The notes beneath the pieces were generated by a model. The model ran no database searches. It saw only the letters and a list, made by a program, of their open reading frames with translations, and was not told where the DNA came from. From the NCBI GenBank assembly GCA_020846875.1, contig JADLDB010000067.1, forward strand, positions 79,067 to 143,066: a stretch of DNA of 64,000 nucleotides, written 5' to 3'. Positions 33,814 through 42,842 of the stretch are shown piece after piece; the stretch's first letter is position 1, and each line of letters opens with the position of its first letter. The DNA comes from Myxococcales bacterium. Lineage in GTDB: Bacteria > Myxococcota > Myxococcia > Myxococcales > Myxococcaceae. The position numbers were made by a program, and so were the translations under genes.

Positions 33814-35565
33814 TCAGTCCACGTTGTCCCAGATGTAGCGCTCTTGATCGACCGCGAAGTCGGCGAGCGACTTCACCAGCTCGTCCTCGTTCTCGTCGAT
33901 CTGCCCGATGTTGGCGCGGACGATCCGCCGCACCCGCTGATCGTACACCTCGAGGATCTCGAGCTCCTTGGTGGCGCCGGCCGCGCCCTTCTCCTGCACC
34001 GCGGTGGACACGCGCGACATGGTGCAGGCCAGGACGAACATCTGGATCATGATGTCCGCCAGGCGCCGGGTGGCGAACTGCTTGCCGATGATGTTCTTCC
34101 CGTGCTTGCGCAGCACCCGATCGACGGCGGTGGCGAGATCGCGCGTCAGCTCCTCGAAGGTCACCTGCTGCTTCTGCAGCGCGGGGTGCAGCTTCGAGAA
34201 GCCGGCCTTGTCCCGCTTGATGAGGTCGGTGGCCAGCGACGCCCGCCGCCGCGCGTACTCGGAGATCACCCCGAAGCCCTTGATCGGGTTGTCGAAGATG
34301 CCCTTCAGCGACTGCGACAGCTCCTTGAGGCTCGAGCCCACCTCGTTCATCGCGGTCAGCGCGATGAACAGCCGCAGGATGTCGTTGGTGCCCTCGAAGA
34401 TGCGGTTGATGCGGCAGTCGCGCAGCGCCCGCTCGTAGGGGAACTCGCGCATGTAGCCGTTGCCGCCGGCGATCTGCAGAGCCTCGTCGATGGTCCGCCA
34501 CATCGCCTCGGAGCCGTACACCTTGGTGATCGCCGCTTCCACCGCATACTCCTCGTGCCCGGAGTCGATCAGGTGGTTGACCAGGTTCACCGCCGACTCG
34601 GTGACGTAGCAGTCCACCATCATGTTCCCGAGCTTCTGCTTCACCAGGCCGAACTCGGCGATCGGCTTGCCGAACTGCACGCGCTCCTTCGCCTGCTTGG
34701 TGGCCAGGGCGATCATCCGCTTCATCGCGCCCACGCTTCCGCCGCCCAGGCCCGTGCGCCCGGAGTTGAGGATCTTCATCGCCACCTTGAAGCCCTTGCC
34801 CACCTCGCCCAGCACGTGGCTGGCAGGCACCTTCACGTTGTCGAAGTGCACGGTGGTGGTGTTGGACGCCCGCAGGCCCATCTTGTCCTCGTGCGGTCCG
34901 GTGGAGACCCCGGGCATGTCGCGGGTGACGATGAAGGCGGTGACGTTGCCGCGCTCGCCCTGCGGGCCCGTCTTGGCGAACACCGTATAGAACTGCGCGA
35001 TGCCTCCGTTGGTGATCCACAGCTTGTTGCCGTTGAGGACCCAGTGGTCGCCGTCCTTCACCGCGGTGGTCTTGATCGACGCGGCGTCGGATCCCGCGCC
35101 CGGCTCGGTGAGGCAGAAGGCGGCGATCATCTCGCCGGTGGCCAGCTTCGGCAGGAAGCGCTGCTTCTGCTCGTCGGTGCCGAAGAGCACCAGGCCGCGC
35201 ATGCCGATCGACGAGTGCGCGCCGATGGTGACGGCCACCGAGCCGTCGTAGCTGGCGACCTCCTGCAGCGTGCGCGAGTAGGCGGTGGCCGACAGCCCCA
35301 TGCCGCCGAAGGCCTCGGGGATGATCAGCGAGAACAGACCGAACTGCTTGAGCTCGTCGATGAAGGTGGCCGGGAAGTCGCCTTTCGCGTCCCACTCGCG
35401 GAAGTCCTTCTCGTGGGGCTTGAGCAACTGCTCCAGGGAGGAGCGGATGCTCTTGAACGTCTCCTGCTCGGCCGGCTTCATCTTCGGGTACGGCAGGATC
35501 AGGTCCTCCTCGATCGAGCCGAAGCACAGTTGCCCCACGAAGGACGTCGTCTTGTCGGTCGCCAT
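33814..35565 (-). CDS. Acyl-CoA dehydrogenase, VLCAD-like with C-terminal extension
   Basis: A 583-residue flavoenzyme catalysing the first beta-oxidation step. FAD/substrate signatures: AAFCLTEPGAGSDAAS (about residue 150), VLNGNKLWITNGG (about 172) and the C-terminal YMREFPYERALRD with RIFEGTNDILRLF, whose Glu is the likely catalytic base. About 180 further residues after that motif form a helical domain, the mark of the very-long-chain type that binds membranes. The stop overlaps or nearly touches the desaturase start. The start is ATG 35565, divergent from the surface lipoprotein gene with 190 bases between. Confidence 0.92.
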   Translation of the reverse strand: MATDKTTSFVGQLCFGSIEEDLILPYPKMKPAEQETFKSIRSSLEQLLKPHEKDFREWDAKGDFPATFIDELKQFGLFSLIIPEAFGGMGLSATAYSRTLQEVASYDGSVAVTIGAHSSIGMRGLVLFGTDEQKQRFLPKLATGEMIAAFCLTEPGAGSDAASIKTTAVKDGDHWVLNGNKLWITNGGIAQFYTVFAKTGPQGERGNVTAFIVTRDMPGVSTGPHEDKMGLRASNTTTVHFDNVKVPASHVLGEVGKGFKVAMKILNSGRTGLGGGSVGAMKRMIALATKQAKERVQFGKPIAEFGLVKQKLGNMMVDCYVTESAVNLVNHLIDSGHEEYAVEAAITKVYGSEAMWRTIDEALQIAGGNGYMREFPYERALRDCRINRIFEGTNDILRLFIALTAMNEVGSSLKELSQSLKGIFDNPIKGFGVISEYARRRASLATDLIKRDKAGFSKLHPALQKQQVTFEELTRDLATAVDRVLRKHGKNIIGKQFATRRLADIMIQMFVLACTMSRVSTAVQEKGAAGATKELEILEVYDQRVRRIVRANIGQIDENEDELVKSLADFAVDQERYIWDNVD

Positions 35566-35755
35566 GCGGCGAACCTAACGCTGTGCGGCACGAGGGGTAA
35601 GGAGAACCTCGGTGCGGCCGGGCACGTCCTGTCCGGAATACCGACCGTCTCCGCCGAGCGACGGCTGAGGGTCGGAAACCAGCCCACGAATCGAGCGCTT
35701 GGCGGTGGCACCCGCCTTGCGAACCCGCGCACCACACTCGTCGTTGGAGGTCGCC

Positions 35756-38098
35756 ATGGATTCCCGTCTTCGCAGCCTTTCCTTCCTCTGCCTCTTCGCC
35801 GCCGCCCTGTGGGGCTGTGGCGGTCCTGAAGTCGCCCAGTGTCAGAGCGACGCTGACTGCACGCGGTCGCAGCGCTGTCTGATGGAGCTCTGCGTGGCCG
35901 CGCTCGCCCCGGATGCAGGGAGCACGCAGGACGCCGGCGCCCGGGACGCCGGTGCGGAGGACGCCGGAGCCACGGAAGACGCGGGCCAGCCGGGGGAGGA
36001 CGGCGGGCCGGGCTCACCCGATGCCGGCCAGACGGAGCCTGATGCCGGCCAGCTCCAGCCCGACGCGGGGATGACTGACTTCGACGGGGGAATGGTGGAG
36101 GTGGACGCGGGGACGGCTTGCGTGCCGCTGCGCTGCAGCGACGTCGGCGCGACCTGTGGCACCGCCGCCGACGGCTGCGGAGGCACCCTGGCCTGCGGCT
36201 CCTGCTCGGCGCCCCAGACGTGCGGCGCGGTGACGCCGAACCAGTGCGGCTGCCGGCCGAAGACGTGCGCGGAGCTGGGCGCCAACTGCGGCACCAACGT
36301 GCCCGACGGCTGTGGTGGCACCATCCCGTCGTGCGGCCCGATGCCGAGCTGCGGCGGCGGTCAGTGGTCGTGCGACACGTCGACGTACCAGTGCACCTGC
36401 GCGCCGAAGACCTGCGCCAGCCTGGGCGCCACCTGCGGTCAGAACCTCGCCGACGGCTGCGGGGGCACCATCCCCTTCTGCGGCGCTGGCCTCAACTGCG
36501 GTGGCGGGCAGATGTACTGCGACACCTCGGTGAATCAGTGCATGTGCCGCCCGAAGACGTGCGCTGACTTGAACGCGACCTGCGGCGTCAGCCTGCCGGA
36601 CGGCTGCGGCGGGGTGATCGCCTCCTGCGGCGTGGGGAACCACTGCGGTCAGTTCCGGGTGTGCTCGGCGCAGAACCAGTGCGTGTGCGCGTCCAACGTC
36701 GACTTGCCGGACGACCTGTTCCAGGACACCAACTGCGACGGGGTGGACGGGAACGCCAGCCTGGCCGTCTTCGTCTCGCCGAACGGGAATGACGGCAGCC
36801 TCGGCACGCGCGTGGCGCCCGTCCGTACGCTCGCTCGTGCGGTTCAGCTCACCGGCGGCAAGACAGCCATCTTCATCGCCGCGGGCAGCTACGCACCGCC
36901 AGCGTCGTGGCCGCTCGGCATCTCCCTCTTCGGCGGCTATGACTCCAGCTTCAACCGATCGGCCTCGGCGTCGTCGCGCGCCACCATCCAGGGCGCTGCG
37001 GGCGGCATGCTGATCCAGGGCATGACGTCGCCCGTCACCTTCGAACGCGTCATCATCCGCTCCTCGACGCCGACGGCTGTGGGTGCGGGCTCGCAGGCGC
37101 TGCGGATCGTCAACTCCGGCGCCAACGTGACGCTGCGCTTCGTCGACGTCATCGCCGCGAATGGCACGAACGGGGTGTCAGGAAGCGCTGGCAGCAACGG
37201 ATCAGTTGGAACGCGAGGCGCGGACGGCGCCTGGGCCGTGCGAGGGAATCCATGGTGGACGAGCCCTGCGTACTCGGGCGACGCCACCGGGCCGGCCGGA
37301 ACTCCGCACACCCGTGGTGGATCTGGCGGCCGAGGCGGTTGGGCCAATGCGCCGAATGCGTCCAGCGGCGGCGCTGGTGGAGCGCCGGGTGGTGCGGGTG
37401 GCGCCGAGGCCTGCAACAATGCGCCGTGGGGAGGACACGGGACACCTGGATCAGTGGGCACCGTAGGTGACCTAGGCATCTCAGGGAGCGGCCTGGGCGC
37501 GCTGTCTCCTTCCAGCTACGACTGGCAGCCGGTCGCGTCCTCCCATGGCGTGTCGGGCACGGCGGGCGGACCCGGCCAGGGAGGTGGGGGGGGGGGCGGC
37601 GGCGGCATGTTGAAGTGCTTTGCCGGCTCATGGGAGGCAGGGGGCAGTGGGGGGAGTGGTGGCAGCGGCGGCGGAGGAGGAATGGGAGGAAGCGGTGGCA
37701 CCGCTGGTGGCGCCTCGATCGCCCTCACCCTGGTCGCTTCAGCGCCTGCAATGCTCTCGGTCAACCTCATGTCCGGAAACGGTGGGGCCGGAGGCCTGGG
37801 GGGCCCTGGCGGTCAAGGGGGCGCTGGAGGGATGGGCGGCTCCAATGGTTACGGGGTCGTGGTGTCGGGGAGCTTCAGCTCGGGCTATGGGGGCAAGGGT
37901 GGCGCGGGCGGGGCGGGTGGCATGGGTGGCGCAGGCGGTAACGGCGCCGGCGGCTCCACCATCGGCGTGTGGTGCCAGGGCGTCACCTCGGTCATCGGCG
38001 GGCCCAACGTCGTCATCACCACCGGGACCGCGGGAACTGGCGGCTCGCCCTTCGGCAGCGGCCAGGGCATCAAGGTCAACACCTACGGCTGTCCGTAA
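35756..38098 (+). CDS. Large surface lipoprotein with Cys repeats and Gly-rich beta-helix-like domain
   Basis: A 780-residue protein from ATG 35756 with GGAGG nine bases upstream. Leader ending LWGCGG (lipid Cys). Residues about 45-120 are an Asp-Ala-Gly-rich linker. About 120-325 hold four Cys modules beginning LRCSDVGATCG, PKTCAELGANCG, PKTCASLGATCG and PKTCADLNATCG, each with DGCGG. From about 335 an opening VFVSPNGNDGSLGTRVAPV resembles DUF1565/pectin-lyase-like repeats, and the last 250 residues are extremely Gly-rich. Such proteins are probably matrix or adhesion components. No catalytic residues are apparent. A terminator follows at 38122-38161. Confidence 0.85.
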   Translation: MDSRLRSLSFLCLFAAALWGCGGPEVAQCQSDADCTRSQRCLMELCVAALAPDAGSTQDAGARDAGAEDAGATEDAGQPGEDGGPGSPDAGQTEPDAGQLQPDAGMTDFDGGMVEVDAGTACVPLRCSDVGATCGTAADGCGGTLACGSCSAPQTCGAVTPNQCGCRPKTCAELGANCGTNVPDGCGGTIPSCGPMPSCGGGQWSCDTSTYQCTCAPKTCASLGATCGQNLADGCGGTIPFCGAGLNCGGGQMYCDTSVNQCMCRPKTCADLNATCGVSLPDGCGGVIASCGVGNHCGQFRVCSAQNQCVCASNVDLPDDLFQDTNCDGVDGNASLAVFVSPNGNDGSLGTRVAPVRTLARAVQLTGGKTAIFIAAGSYAPPASWPLGISLFGGYDSSFNRSASASSRATIQGAAGGMLIQGMTSPVTFERVIIRSSTPTAVGAGSQALRIVNSGANVTLRFVDVIAANGTNGVSGSAGSNGSVGTRGADGAWAVRGNPWWTSPAYSGDATGPAGTPHTRGGSGGRGGWANAPNASSGGAGGAPGGAGGAEACNNAPWGGHGTPGSVGTVGDLGISGSGLGALSPSSYDWQPVASSHGVSGTAGGPGQGGGGGGGGGMLKCFAGSWEAGGSGGSGGSGGGGGMGGSGGTAGGASIALTLVASAPAMLSVNLMSGNGGAGGLGGPGGQGGAGGMGGSNGYGVVVSGSFSSGYGGKGGAGGAGGMGGAGGNGAGGSTIGVWCQGVTSVIGGPNVVITTGTAGTGGSPFGSGQGIKVNTYGCP

Positions 38099-38121
38099 GC
38101 AGAGACCAGGGCAGGGCCGAG

Positions 38122-38161
38122 GCGGCGGTGCGCTCCGGGGGCGCGCCGCCGCTTCATTTTT
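38122..38161 (+). terminator. Rho-independent terminator after the large lipoprotein gene
   Basis: GCGGCGGTGCGC (38122-38133) pairs with GCGCGCCGCCGC (38141-38152), 12 pairs with one G-T, loop TCCGGGG, followed by TTCATTTTT. It faces the plus strand only; no T-run lies on the other side for the convergent gene. Confidence 0.8.
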
Positions 38162-38166
38162 CGCGT

Positions 38167-39342
38167 TCAGACGGCGCGCAGGTGCTGCACCAACTCGGGA
38201 TCGCCGGCGGCGAAGGCGTGCCGGAGCGACTCGAGGCTGCGGTGGTCCACCGGGCGTCCGGCCCCCGCCAGCGCGTCCTTCCACAGCCTCGTCTCGCGCG
38301 CCGTCAGCTTCCCGTCCACCGCCAGCGCCAGCGCGAGCAACTGCAGGCTCAGCCGTAGCTCCTCGGGGGCCAGCGCCTTCAAGCTGGCGAGGAACTGGCC
38401 CACGTCGTCCAGCTCGTTGTTCCCCGTGTCGCCGGCCCGCCTCGAGACGAGCGTCAGCATGCGCACCAGGTTGGGGTGGAGGTCCTGCGTCCGGACGATC
38501 GCCGCCGCCACCGCCCGTACCGCCGACAGCTTCCCCTGCGGCGAGAGGTTCGCCACGTCGGAGAAGGCCACGTCCACCAACTCCGTGAGCGCGCTCGGGC
38601 CCATCGCGCGAATCCGCGCCTCGCGCAGGAGCTTCCAGGTCACCAGGGCGTTCCACAGCGCCGTCACCGGCACCGCGACGAAGGGCACCAGCGCCCCCAG
38701 CACGCTGCGAACGGCCACGCGCCCGAGGAGCCGCCGCACCAGCATCTTCACCAGGAAGTTGGTGACGCCCACCTTCGCTTTGTAGGCGAAGGACGCCAGC
38801 ACCAGCCGCCACTTCTTCACTTCCCGGTGCGGATTCACCCTCGCCGTGAGATCGATGGGGTTGGGCAGCTCCAGCGCCGCGCGGGCCAGCCCGTCCACCA
38901 GCGCCTCGTCACTCGACTTGCGGTCCTTCCCGAAGAGCTCCAGGCCGGCGACGCGTGCCAGCTCGTGCACGGAGCGCAGCGTGTCCCAGTAGAGGAAGAG
39001 GATCTCCAGCACCGCGGCCAGCAGCGTGATGCCCCCGAGGAAGGCCCAGTACTGAAGCCCGTCCATCGAGAACGCCGACGCGCCCGGAGGCAGCAGCGGC
39101 TCGGCCACCACCTCCGCCGCGGCCGAGACGCCACCCGAAAGCGCGCCCGCCAGCGCCGAGCGGAAGACGGCCCCCGCCTGGATCCGCCACAGCGCCCTGC
39201 GCTCCTCGGCGTTGAGCACGTGGATGGCGTCGCTGGAGCTGACCGCCGGCCTCGAGGTGGAGCGCGCGCGGAAATAGCGGACCCCCACCCGCTCGAGCAG
39301 GGGCTTCTTCGCCGGAGTCGAGGCCGCCGCGCCGTCGCTCAC
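38167..39342 (-). CDS. Membrane protein of unknown function with helical C-terminus
   Basis: A 391-residue protein from GTG 39342, overlapping the previous stop by four bases. Hydrophobic segments at about residues 55-80, 95-120 and 190-225 suggest three or four membrane helices. The C-terminal about 100 residues (from LSPQGKLSAVRAVAAAIVR to LALALAVDGKLTARETRLWK) are helical with a TerB-like flavour, only suggestive. No catalytic motif was recognised. It ends five bases after the terminator of the convergent lipoprotein gene. It forms a coupled trio with the 193-residue membrane protein and the GH1 gene. Confidence 0.7.
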   Translation of the reverse strand: MSDGAAASTPAKKPLLERVGVRYFRARSTSRPAVSSSDAIHVLNAEERRALWRIQAGAVFRSALAGALSGGVSAAAEVVAEPLLPPGASAFSMDGLQYWAFLGGITLLAAVLEILFLYWDTLRSVHELARVAGLELFGKDRKSSDEALVDGLARAALELPNPIDLTARVNPHREVKKWRLVLASFAYKAKVGVTNFLVKMLVRRLLGRVAVRSVLGALVPFVAVPVTALWNALVTWKLLREARIRAMGPSALTELVDVAFSDVANLSPQGKLSAVRAVAAAIVRTQDLHPNLVRMLTLVSRRAGDTGNNELDDVGQFLASLKALAPEELRLSLQLLALALAVDGKLTARETRLWKDALAGAGRPVDHRSLESLRHAFAAGDPELVQHLRAV

Positions 39343-39920
39343 GGGGCCTGGGCGCCCTTCATCGTCCGCCGCACCTGCAGGACGATCAGCGTGACTCCAC
39401 CCACCACCAGCACGCCGGTGACGACGTTCATCGCCACCACCATCGTCGAGTCCTCGGTGAGCGCCTTCGCCACGCCCGCGTGGAAGTCCTGCGTAGTGCC
39501 CACCTTCGCGTACTGCGCGGCGGTCATGAACGCGAGCAGCCCCAGCGTCGCGATGCACGAGAGCGCCGTGGCCCACGCCAGCGCCGCCTTCTTGAGGTGA
39601 ATGAGCAGGCCGACGCCCAGCGCCGAGACGAAGCCCAGGCCCACGCACGCGAAGGCGAACACCAGGTACAGCGGCACCAGCGGCACCGTCGTCGTGTCCA
39701 GCAGGTAGACGAACATCCAGTCGGGGCGGAAGAAGAACATCCAGCCCACGGCCAGCGAGTAGAGCGCCGAGAAGATCACCGAGAAGACCGCCGCCCGCCA
39801 CACCTCGGGCAGCCCGCCGCGGGCGATCAGCTTCATGGAGATGAGCGCGGTCACGGCGCCGACCACCAGCGTCGTCGGCGGGTCGATCATCACGGTGGAT
39901 AGGACGAGAGGCGGCGTCAT
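39339..39920 (-). CDS. Five-helix membrane protein of unknown function
   Basis: A 193-residue protein, mostly hydrophobic, with about five predicted helices (residues 10-30, 40-62, 70-110, 115-135 and 160-183). No known motif seen. It overlaps the GH1 stop (ATGA) and the next gene start (GTGA), so the three genes are translationally linked. It could be a transport or scaffold component for the downstream membrane protein, but nothing in the sequence proves this. Confidence 0.7.
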   Translation of the reverse strand: MTPPLVLSTVMIDPPTTLVVGAVTALISMKLIARGGLPEVWRAAVFSVIFSALYSLAVGWMFFFRPDWMFVYLLDTTTVPLVPLYLVFAFACVGLGFVSALGVGLLIHLKKAALAWATALSCIATLGLLAFMTAAQYAKVGTTQDFHAGVAKALTEDSTMVVAMNVVTGVLVVGGVTLIVLQVRRTMKGAQAP

Positions 39921-41230
39921 GGTTGGGCCTTCTCACGCGGCTCGGGTGGTGGCGTCAACACGCGGCTCGAGGCCACCTCGCGGAAGTAGTCGCACGCGGG
40001 GGTGGGCGTGCGCTCCAGCGTCTCGAAGTCGACGCGGTACAGCCCGAAGCGCGGGCCCCAGGCCTCCAGCCACTCGAAGTTGTCCATCAAGGACCAGTGC
40101 AGGTAGGTGGTGACATTCACCCCGTCGGCGCGGGCGGCCAGCAGCTCCTTCCAGTGATCGTACAGGTAGCGGGGACGGCGCAGGCCGGATCGATCGTCCA
40201 TGCCGTTCTCCGTCACCCACACCGGCAGGCCGTAGCGCTTGAGCTGCCGCAGCAGCACGCCGAAGCCCTCCGGGTAGTACTCCCAGCCGATGTCGGTGAG
40301 GCCCCGGTGCAGCTTGTCCACGAACTCGAAGTGGATGAAGGGCGGCCGGGTGATGAAGCGCAGGTGCGCGCGCGTGTAGTAGTTGATCCCCACGAAGTCC
40401 ATCGAGCGGGTCCCGCCGTCGATGGTCGCCTTCCCCGCGGTGAGGCCGGGCAACTGAAGGCGCAGGGTGCCGGTGTGCAGGGCCTCGAGGAAGGCGTGGT
40501 TGAAGCCGGCCTCGCCCAGCCGGGTGAGCGCCTGGTCCAGCGGGTGCCAGCGGCGCGACGGGGCGAAGAGCGTCATGTGCTGGGCGACGCCGATGGGGCG
40601 CTGGGTGCCGCGGGCCGTCTCCAGGAGCGCCGCGCGGGCCGCGACGTGGGCGCGCACCAGGTTGGCCGCCGCGGCGAAGGCCTTCTTCCCGTCCGAGAGG
40701 CCAGGAGGCATCAACCCGGACAGGTAGCCGCCCAGCAGGAAGACGTTGGGCTCGTTGATGGTGGTGACGGCCACGTCCAGCCCGTCGAGCAAGTCCGCGC
40801 ACCGGTTCGCGTACCGCGTCCACGAGTCCAGCGAAGACGGCTCGTGCCAGGGCGTCTGGGCGTGGAACCAGCGCGGGTGCGTGAAGTGGTGCAGGGTGAC
40901 GACGGGGCGAATGCCCGCCCGGGTGAGCGCCTCGAGCCGCCTCCGGTACCCCGCCCAGGCCTCGTCGTCCCAGCGGCTGCGCTCCGGCTCCACCCGCGCC
41001 CACTCGATGGACAGGCGGTAGGCGGTGGCGCCCAGCCGCTGGATCAGCGGGACGTCGTCGAAGAAGCGCTCCCAGTGGCCGGTGCCCTTGCCGCAGCGGG
41101 CCTGGGCGTCGTGCAGCTTCCCGGCGCGCTCCCAGTCGGACCAGTCGTTCTCGATGCCGCCCTCGACCTGGTAGGCGCTGGTGGCGACGCCGAAGACGAA
41201 GTCGGGAGGAAAGGACGGCGGGGTGCTCAC
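39917..41230 (-). CDS. Glycoside hydrolase family 1 (beta-glucosidase-like)
   Basis: A 437-residue (beta/alpha)8 retaining glycosidase. The N-terminal signature DFVFGVATSAYQVEGG, the acid/base segment TTINEPNV (Glu about residue 155) and the nucleophile segment WVTENGMDD (Glu about 337) are intact, as are HWSLMDNFEW and the GINYYTRAH strand. No signal peptide, so it acts in the cytoplasm on imported disaccharides or glucosides. No sugar transporter is adjacent. Its stop overlaps the start of a membrane-protein gene by four bases, an odd partner for GH1. Upstream on the strand lies the SRPBCC gene, 80 bases away. Confidence 0.92.
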   Translation of the reverse strand: MSTPPSFPPDFVFGVATSAYQVEGGIENDWSDWERAGKLHDAQARCGKGTGHWERFFDDVPLIQRLGATAYRLSIEWARVEPERSRWDDEAWAGYRRRLEALTRAGIRPVVTLHHFTHPRWFHAQTPWHEPSSLDSWTRYANRCADLLDGLDVAVTTINEPNVFLLGGYLSGLMPPGLSDGKKAFAAAANLVRAHVAARAALLETARGTQRPIGVAQHMTLFAPSRRWHPLDQALTRLGEAGFNHAFLEALHTGTLRLQLPGLTAGKATIDGGTRSMDFVGINYYTRAHLRFITRPPFIHFEFVDKLHRGLTDIGWEYYPEGFGVLLRQLKRYGLPVWVTENGMDDRSGLRRPRYLYDHWKELLAARADGVNVTTYLHWSLMDNFEWLEAWGPRFGLYRVDFETLERTPTPACDYFREVASSRVLTPPPEPREKAQP

Positions 41231-41310
41231 GGCGCGCGCTCCTTATTCGGCTCGTGCGCCTCGCGCCACCGCGCGGAGGATCCGCCCGGGGACGGCGCCC
41301 GCCTGGAGCG

Positions 41311-41889
41311 TCACTTTGCCGCGGCGGCGTTGGCCTTCGCCTGCGCCTCGGCCCGGCCCTTCACCGCCCTGGTCGCCGCCAGCACCGAGCCCACGTTCAC
41401 CCCGACGGTGACGGTCTGCTGCTCGTCCTCGAGGCTCTGCGCCAGCCCGCTGAAGTTCTTCACCGACAGGGTGTGGGTGAGCAGCGCCTTGCCGCCGGGC
41501 GCGCTCTCCACCTTCCACAGCCACTTCGAGCCCTTCAGGTCGCCTGAGGCCCAGGCGCCGGTGATGGTCTTCGTCGCGGCGTTGGGGGTGAAGCGCACCG
41601 TGTAGTCGGTGTCGGGGCCGGGCACGTCGAGCACGAAGCGGACCTCCACGTCGCCGGCCTTCTCCTTGACGATCTCGCTGGTCGTCACCTTCGGCATGAA
41701 GTCCTTGAACTCCTCCATCTTCACCAGCACCGCCCACACCCTGTCCGGGTCCGCGTCCACCAGCACCACCCCGGTGGCCTGGGCGAACTTGCTGTCGGTG
41801 CCCTGCTCGACCAGCACCAGCGGGCCCCGGTTGAGCAAGGGGGCCAGGTCCACCTGGGCAATCGTCAACAGGGCGAGGGTCGTGAGCAT
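41311..41889 (-). CDS. Exported SRPBCC/polyketide-cyclase-like protein
   Basis: A 192-residue protein from ATG 41889 with a short signal (MLTTLALLTIAQV). The rest has START/SRPBCC features: VVLVDADPDRVWAVLVKMEE, YTVRFTPNA, a WLWKVE strand and a long C-terminal helix ending in Ala/Lys-rich sequence (EAQAKANAAAAK). The fold makes a deep pocket that binds hydrophobic ligands. No enzyme residues known. A periplasmic location would be unusual for the fold. It lies between larB (47 bases) and the GH1 gene (80 bases). Confidence 0.75.
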   Translation of the reverse strand: MLTTLALLTIAQVDLAPLLNRGPLVLVEQGTDSKFAQATGVVLVDADPDRVWAVLVKMEEFKDFMPKVTTSEIVKEKAGDVEVRFVLDVPGPDTDYTVRFTPNAATKTITGAWASGDLKGSKWLWKVESAPGGKALLTHTLSVKNFSGLAQSLEDEQQTVTVGVNVGSVLAATRAVKGRAEAQAKANAAAAK

Positions 41890-41936
41890 GAGCGCGTCAT
41901 ATTGCAGGACCTCGGCAAGATGCGAGAGCCGGGCGC

Positions 41937-42602
41937 TCACTTCCGGTCGATGGCGTGCAGCACCCGAACGGCGGCACAGGCGGCTCCATAGCCGTTGTCG
42001 ATGTTCATCGTCGGCACCCCGGGGGCGCAGCTCGCCAGCACGGCGTTGAGGGCGGTGTGGCCGCCTTCCGCCACCCCGTACCCGTTGGACGACGGCACCG
42101 CGATGATCACCGAGCCGACCAGGCCGCCCAGCACGGTGGGCAGCGCCGCGTCCATGCCGGCCACCACCACCACCACCGGGTGTCCCTTGATGTCCTCGAG
42201 GCGATCGAGCAGCCGCCACAGCCCGGCCACGCCCACGTCCACGTACGAGGAGGAGCCGATCCCGTGGTAGCGCAGGGTGCGGGCGACCTCCCGGGTGACG
42301 TGGGCGTCGGAGGATCCGGCCGCGACGATCGCCACCCGCGCCGGGCCTTCCGGCCGGCTCAGCTTCCCGAAGTAGGCGGTGCGGGAAACGGGCTCGTAGT
42401 CGAGCGCGTCGCGCAGGCCTTTGGGCAGCCCCTCGAGCTGGGCGACCGCCAGCCGGGTCAAGAGGAGGCTCGCGCCCTTCGCCTGCGCCGTCTCCAGGAT
42501 GTGGGCGAGGTGATCGATCGTCTTCCCCTGGCAGAAGATCGCCTCGTCGAAGCCGATGCGCTCCGTGCGGTGAAAGTCGAGGGTGACTTCGTTGGCAGCC
42601 AT
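41937..42602 (-). CDS. larB: LarB-like nickel-pincer cofactor biosynthesis protein
   Basis: A 221-residue protein of the AIR-carboxylase-like LarB family. Seen: VAIVAAGSSDAHVTREVARTL, VVVVVAGMDAALPTVLGGLV, then VPSSNGYG and MNIDNGYGAACAAVRVL. LarB carboxylates and hydrolyses nicotinic acid adenine dinucleotide to start the nickel-pincer cofactor. Its usual partners LarC, LarE and the LarA racemase are not in the window. A role for this gene therefore depends on genes elsewhere; an orphan copy is also possible. Confidence 0.88.
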   Translation of the reverse strand: MAANEVTLDFHRTERIGFDEAIFCQGKTIDHLAHILETAQAKGASLLLTRLAVAQLEGLPKGLRDALDYEPVSRTAYFGKLSRPEGPARVAIVAAGSSDAHVTREVARTLRYHGIGSSSYVDVGVAGLWRLLDRLEDIKGHPVVVVVAGMDAALPTVLGGLVGSVIIAVPSSNGYGVAEGGHTALNAVLASCAPGVPTMNIDNGYGAACAAVRVLHAIDRK

Positions 42603-42655
42603 GCGGGAAGACGCCCTCTAGCGGCGAGCGGGCCCGCGCGCCACCGGGTTGTGGC

Positions 42656-42796
42656 TCAGCGCGGCTCCAGGCGCACCGCGTCGAGCAGCTTCACCTTCAC
42701 CTGCGGCGGTTCGAAGGTGTACTGCCAGCGGGTCAGCGCGAGCGAGGCGACGACGACGAGCAGCCACCGCGCCTCCTGTCGCTCGGTTCGCCGCAT
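42656..42796 (-). CDS. Small single-helix membrane protein (46 residues)
   Basis: ATG 42796 to TGA 42656. The N-terminus is charged (MRRTERQEARW), followed by one hydrophobic helix (WLLVVVASLALTRW) and a basic/acidic tail ending VRLEPR. Nearly every third codon base is G or C (42 of 45), as in the confirmed genes, which supports coding. It is divergent from the ligase gene (46 bases between starts) and 53 bases upstream of larB on the same strand. No homologue recognised. Confidence 0.5.
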   Translation of the reverse strand: MRRTERQEARWLLVVVASLALTRWQYTFEPPQVKVKLLDAVRLEPR

Positions 42797-42827
42797 GACC
42801 TCGGCATAGCGCCGTCAGGTCCAGGCG

Positions 42828-42833
42828 TATAGT
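42828..42833 (+). promoter_or_regulatory. -10-like TATAGT giving a likely leaderless ligase transcript
   Basis: TATAGT ends nine bases before the ligase ATG (42843). If used as a -10 box, transcription would begin at or next to the start codon. No -35 box 17 bases upstream (CATAGC). Confidence 0.35.
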
Positions 42834-42842
42834 CCCCGGCGC

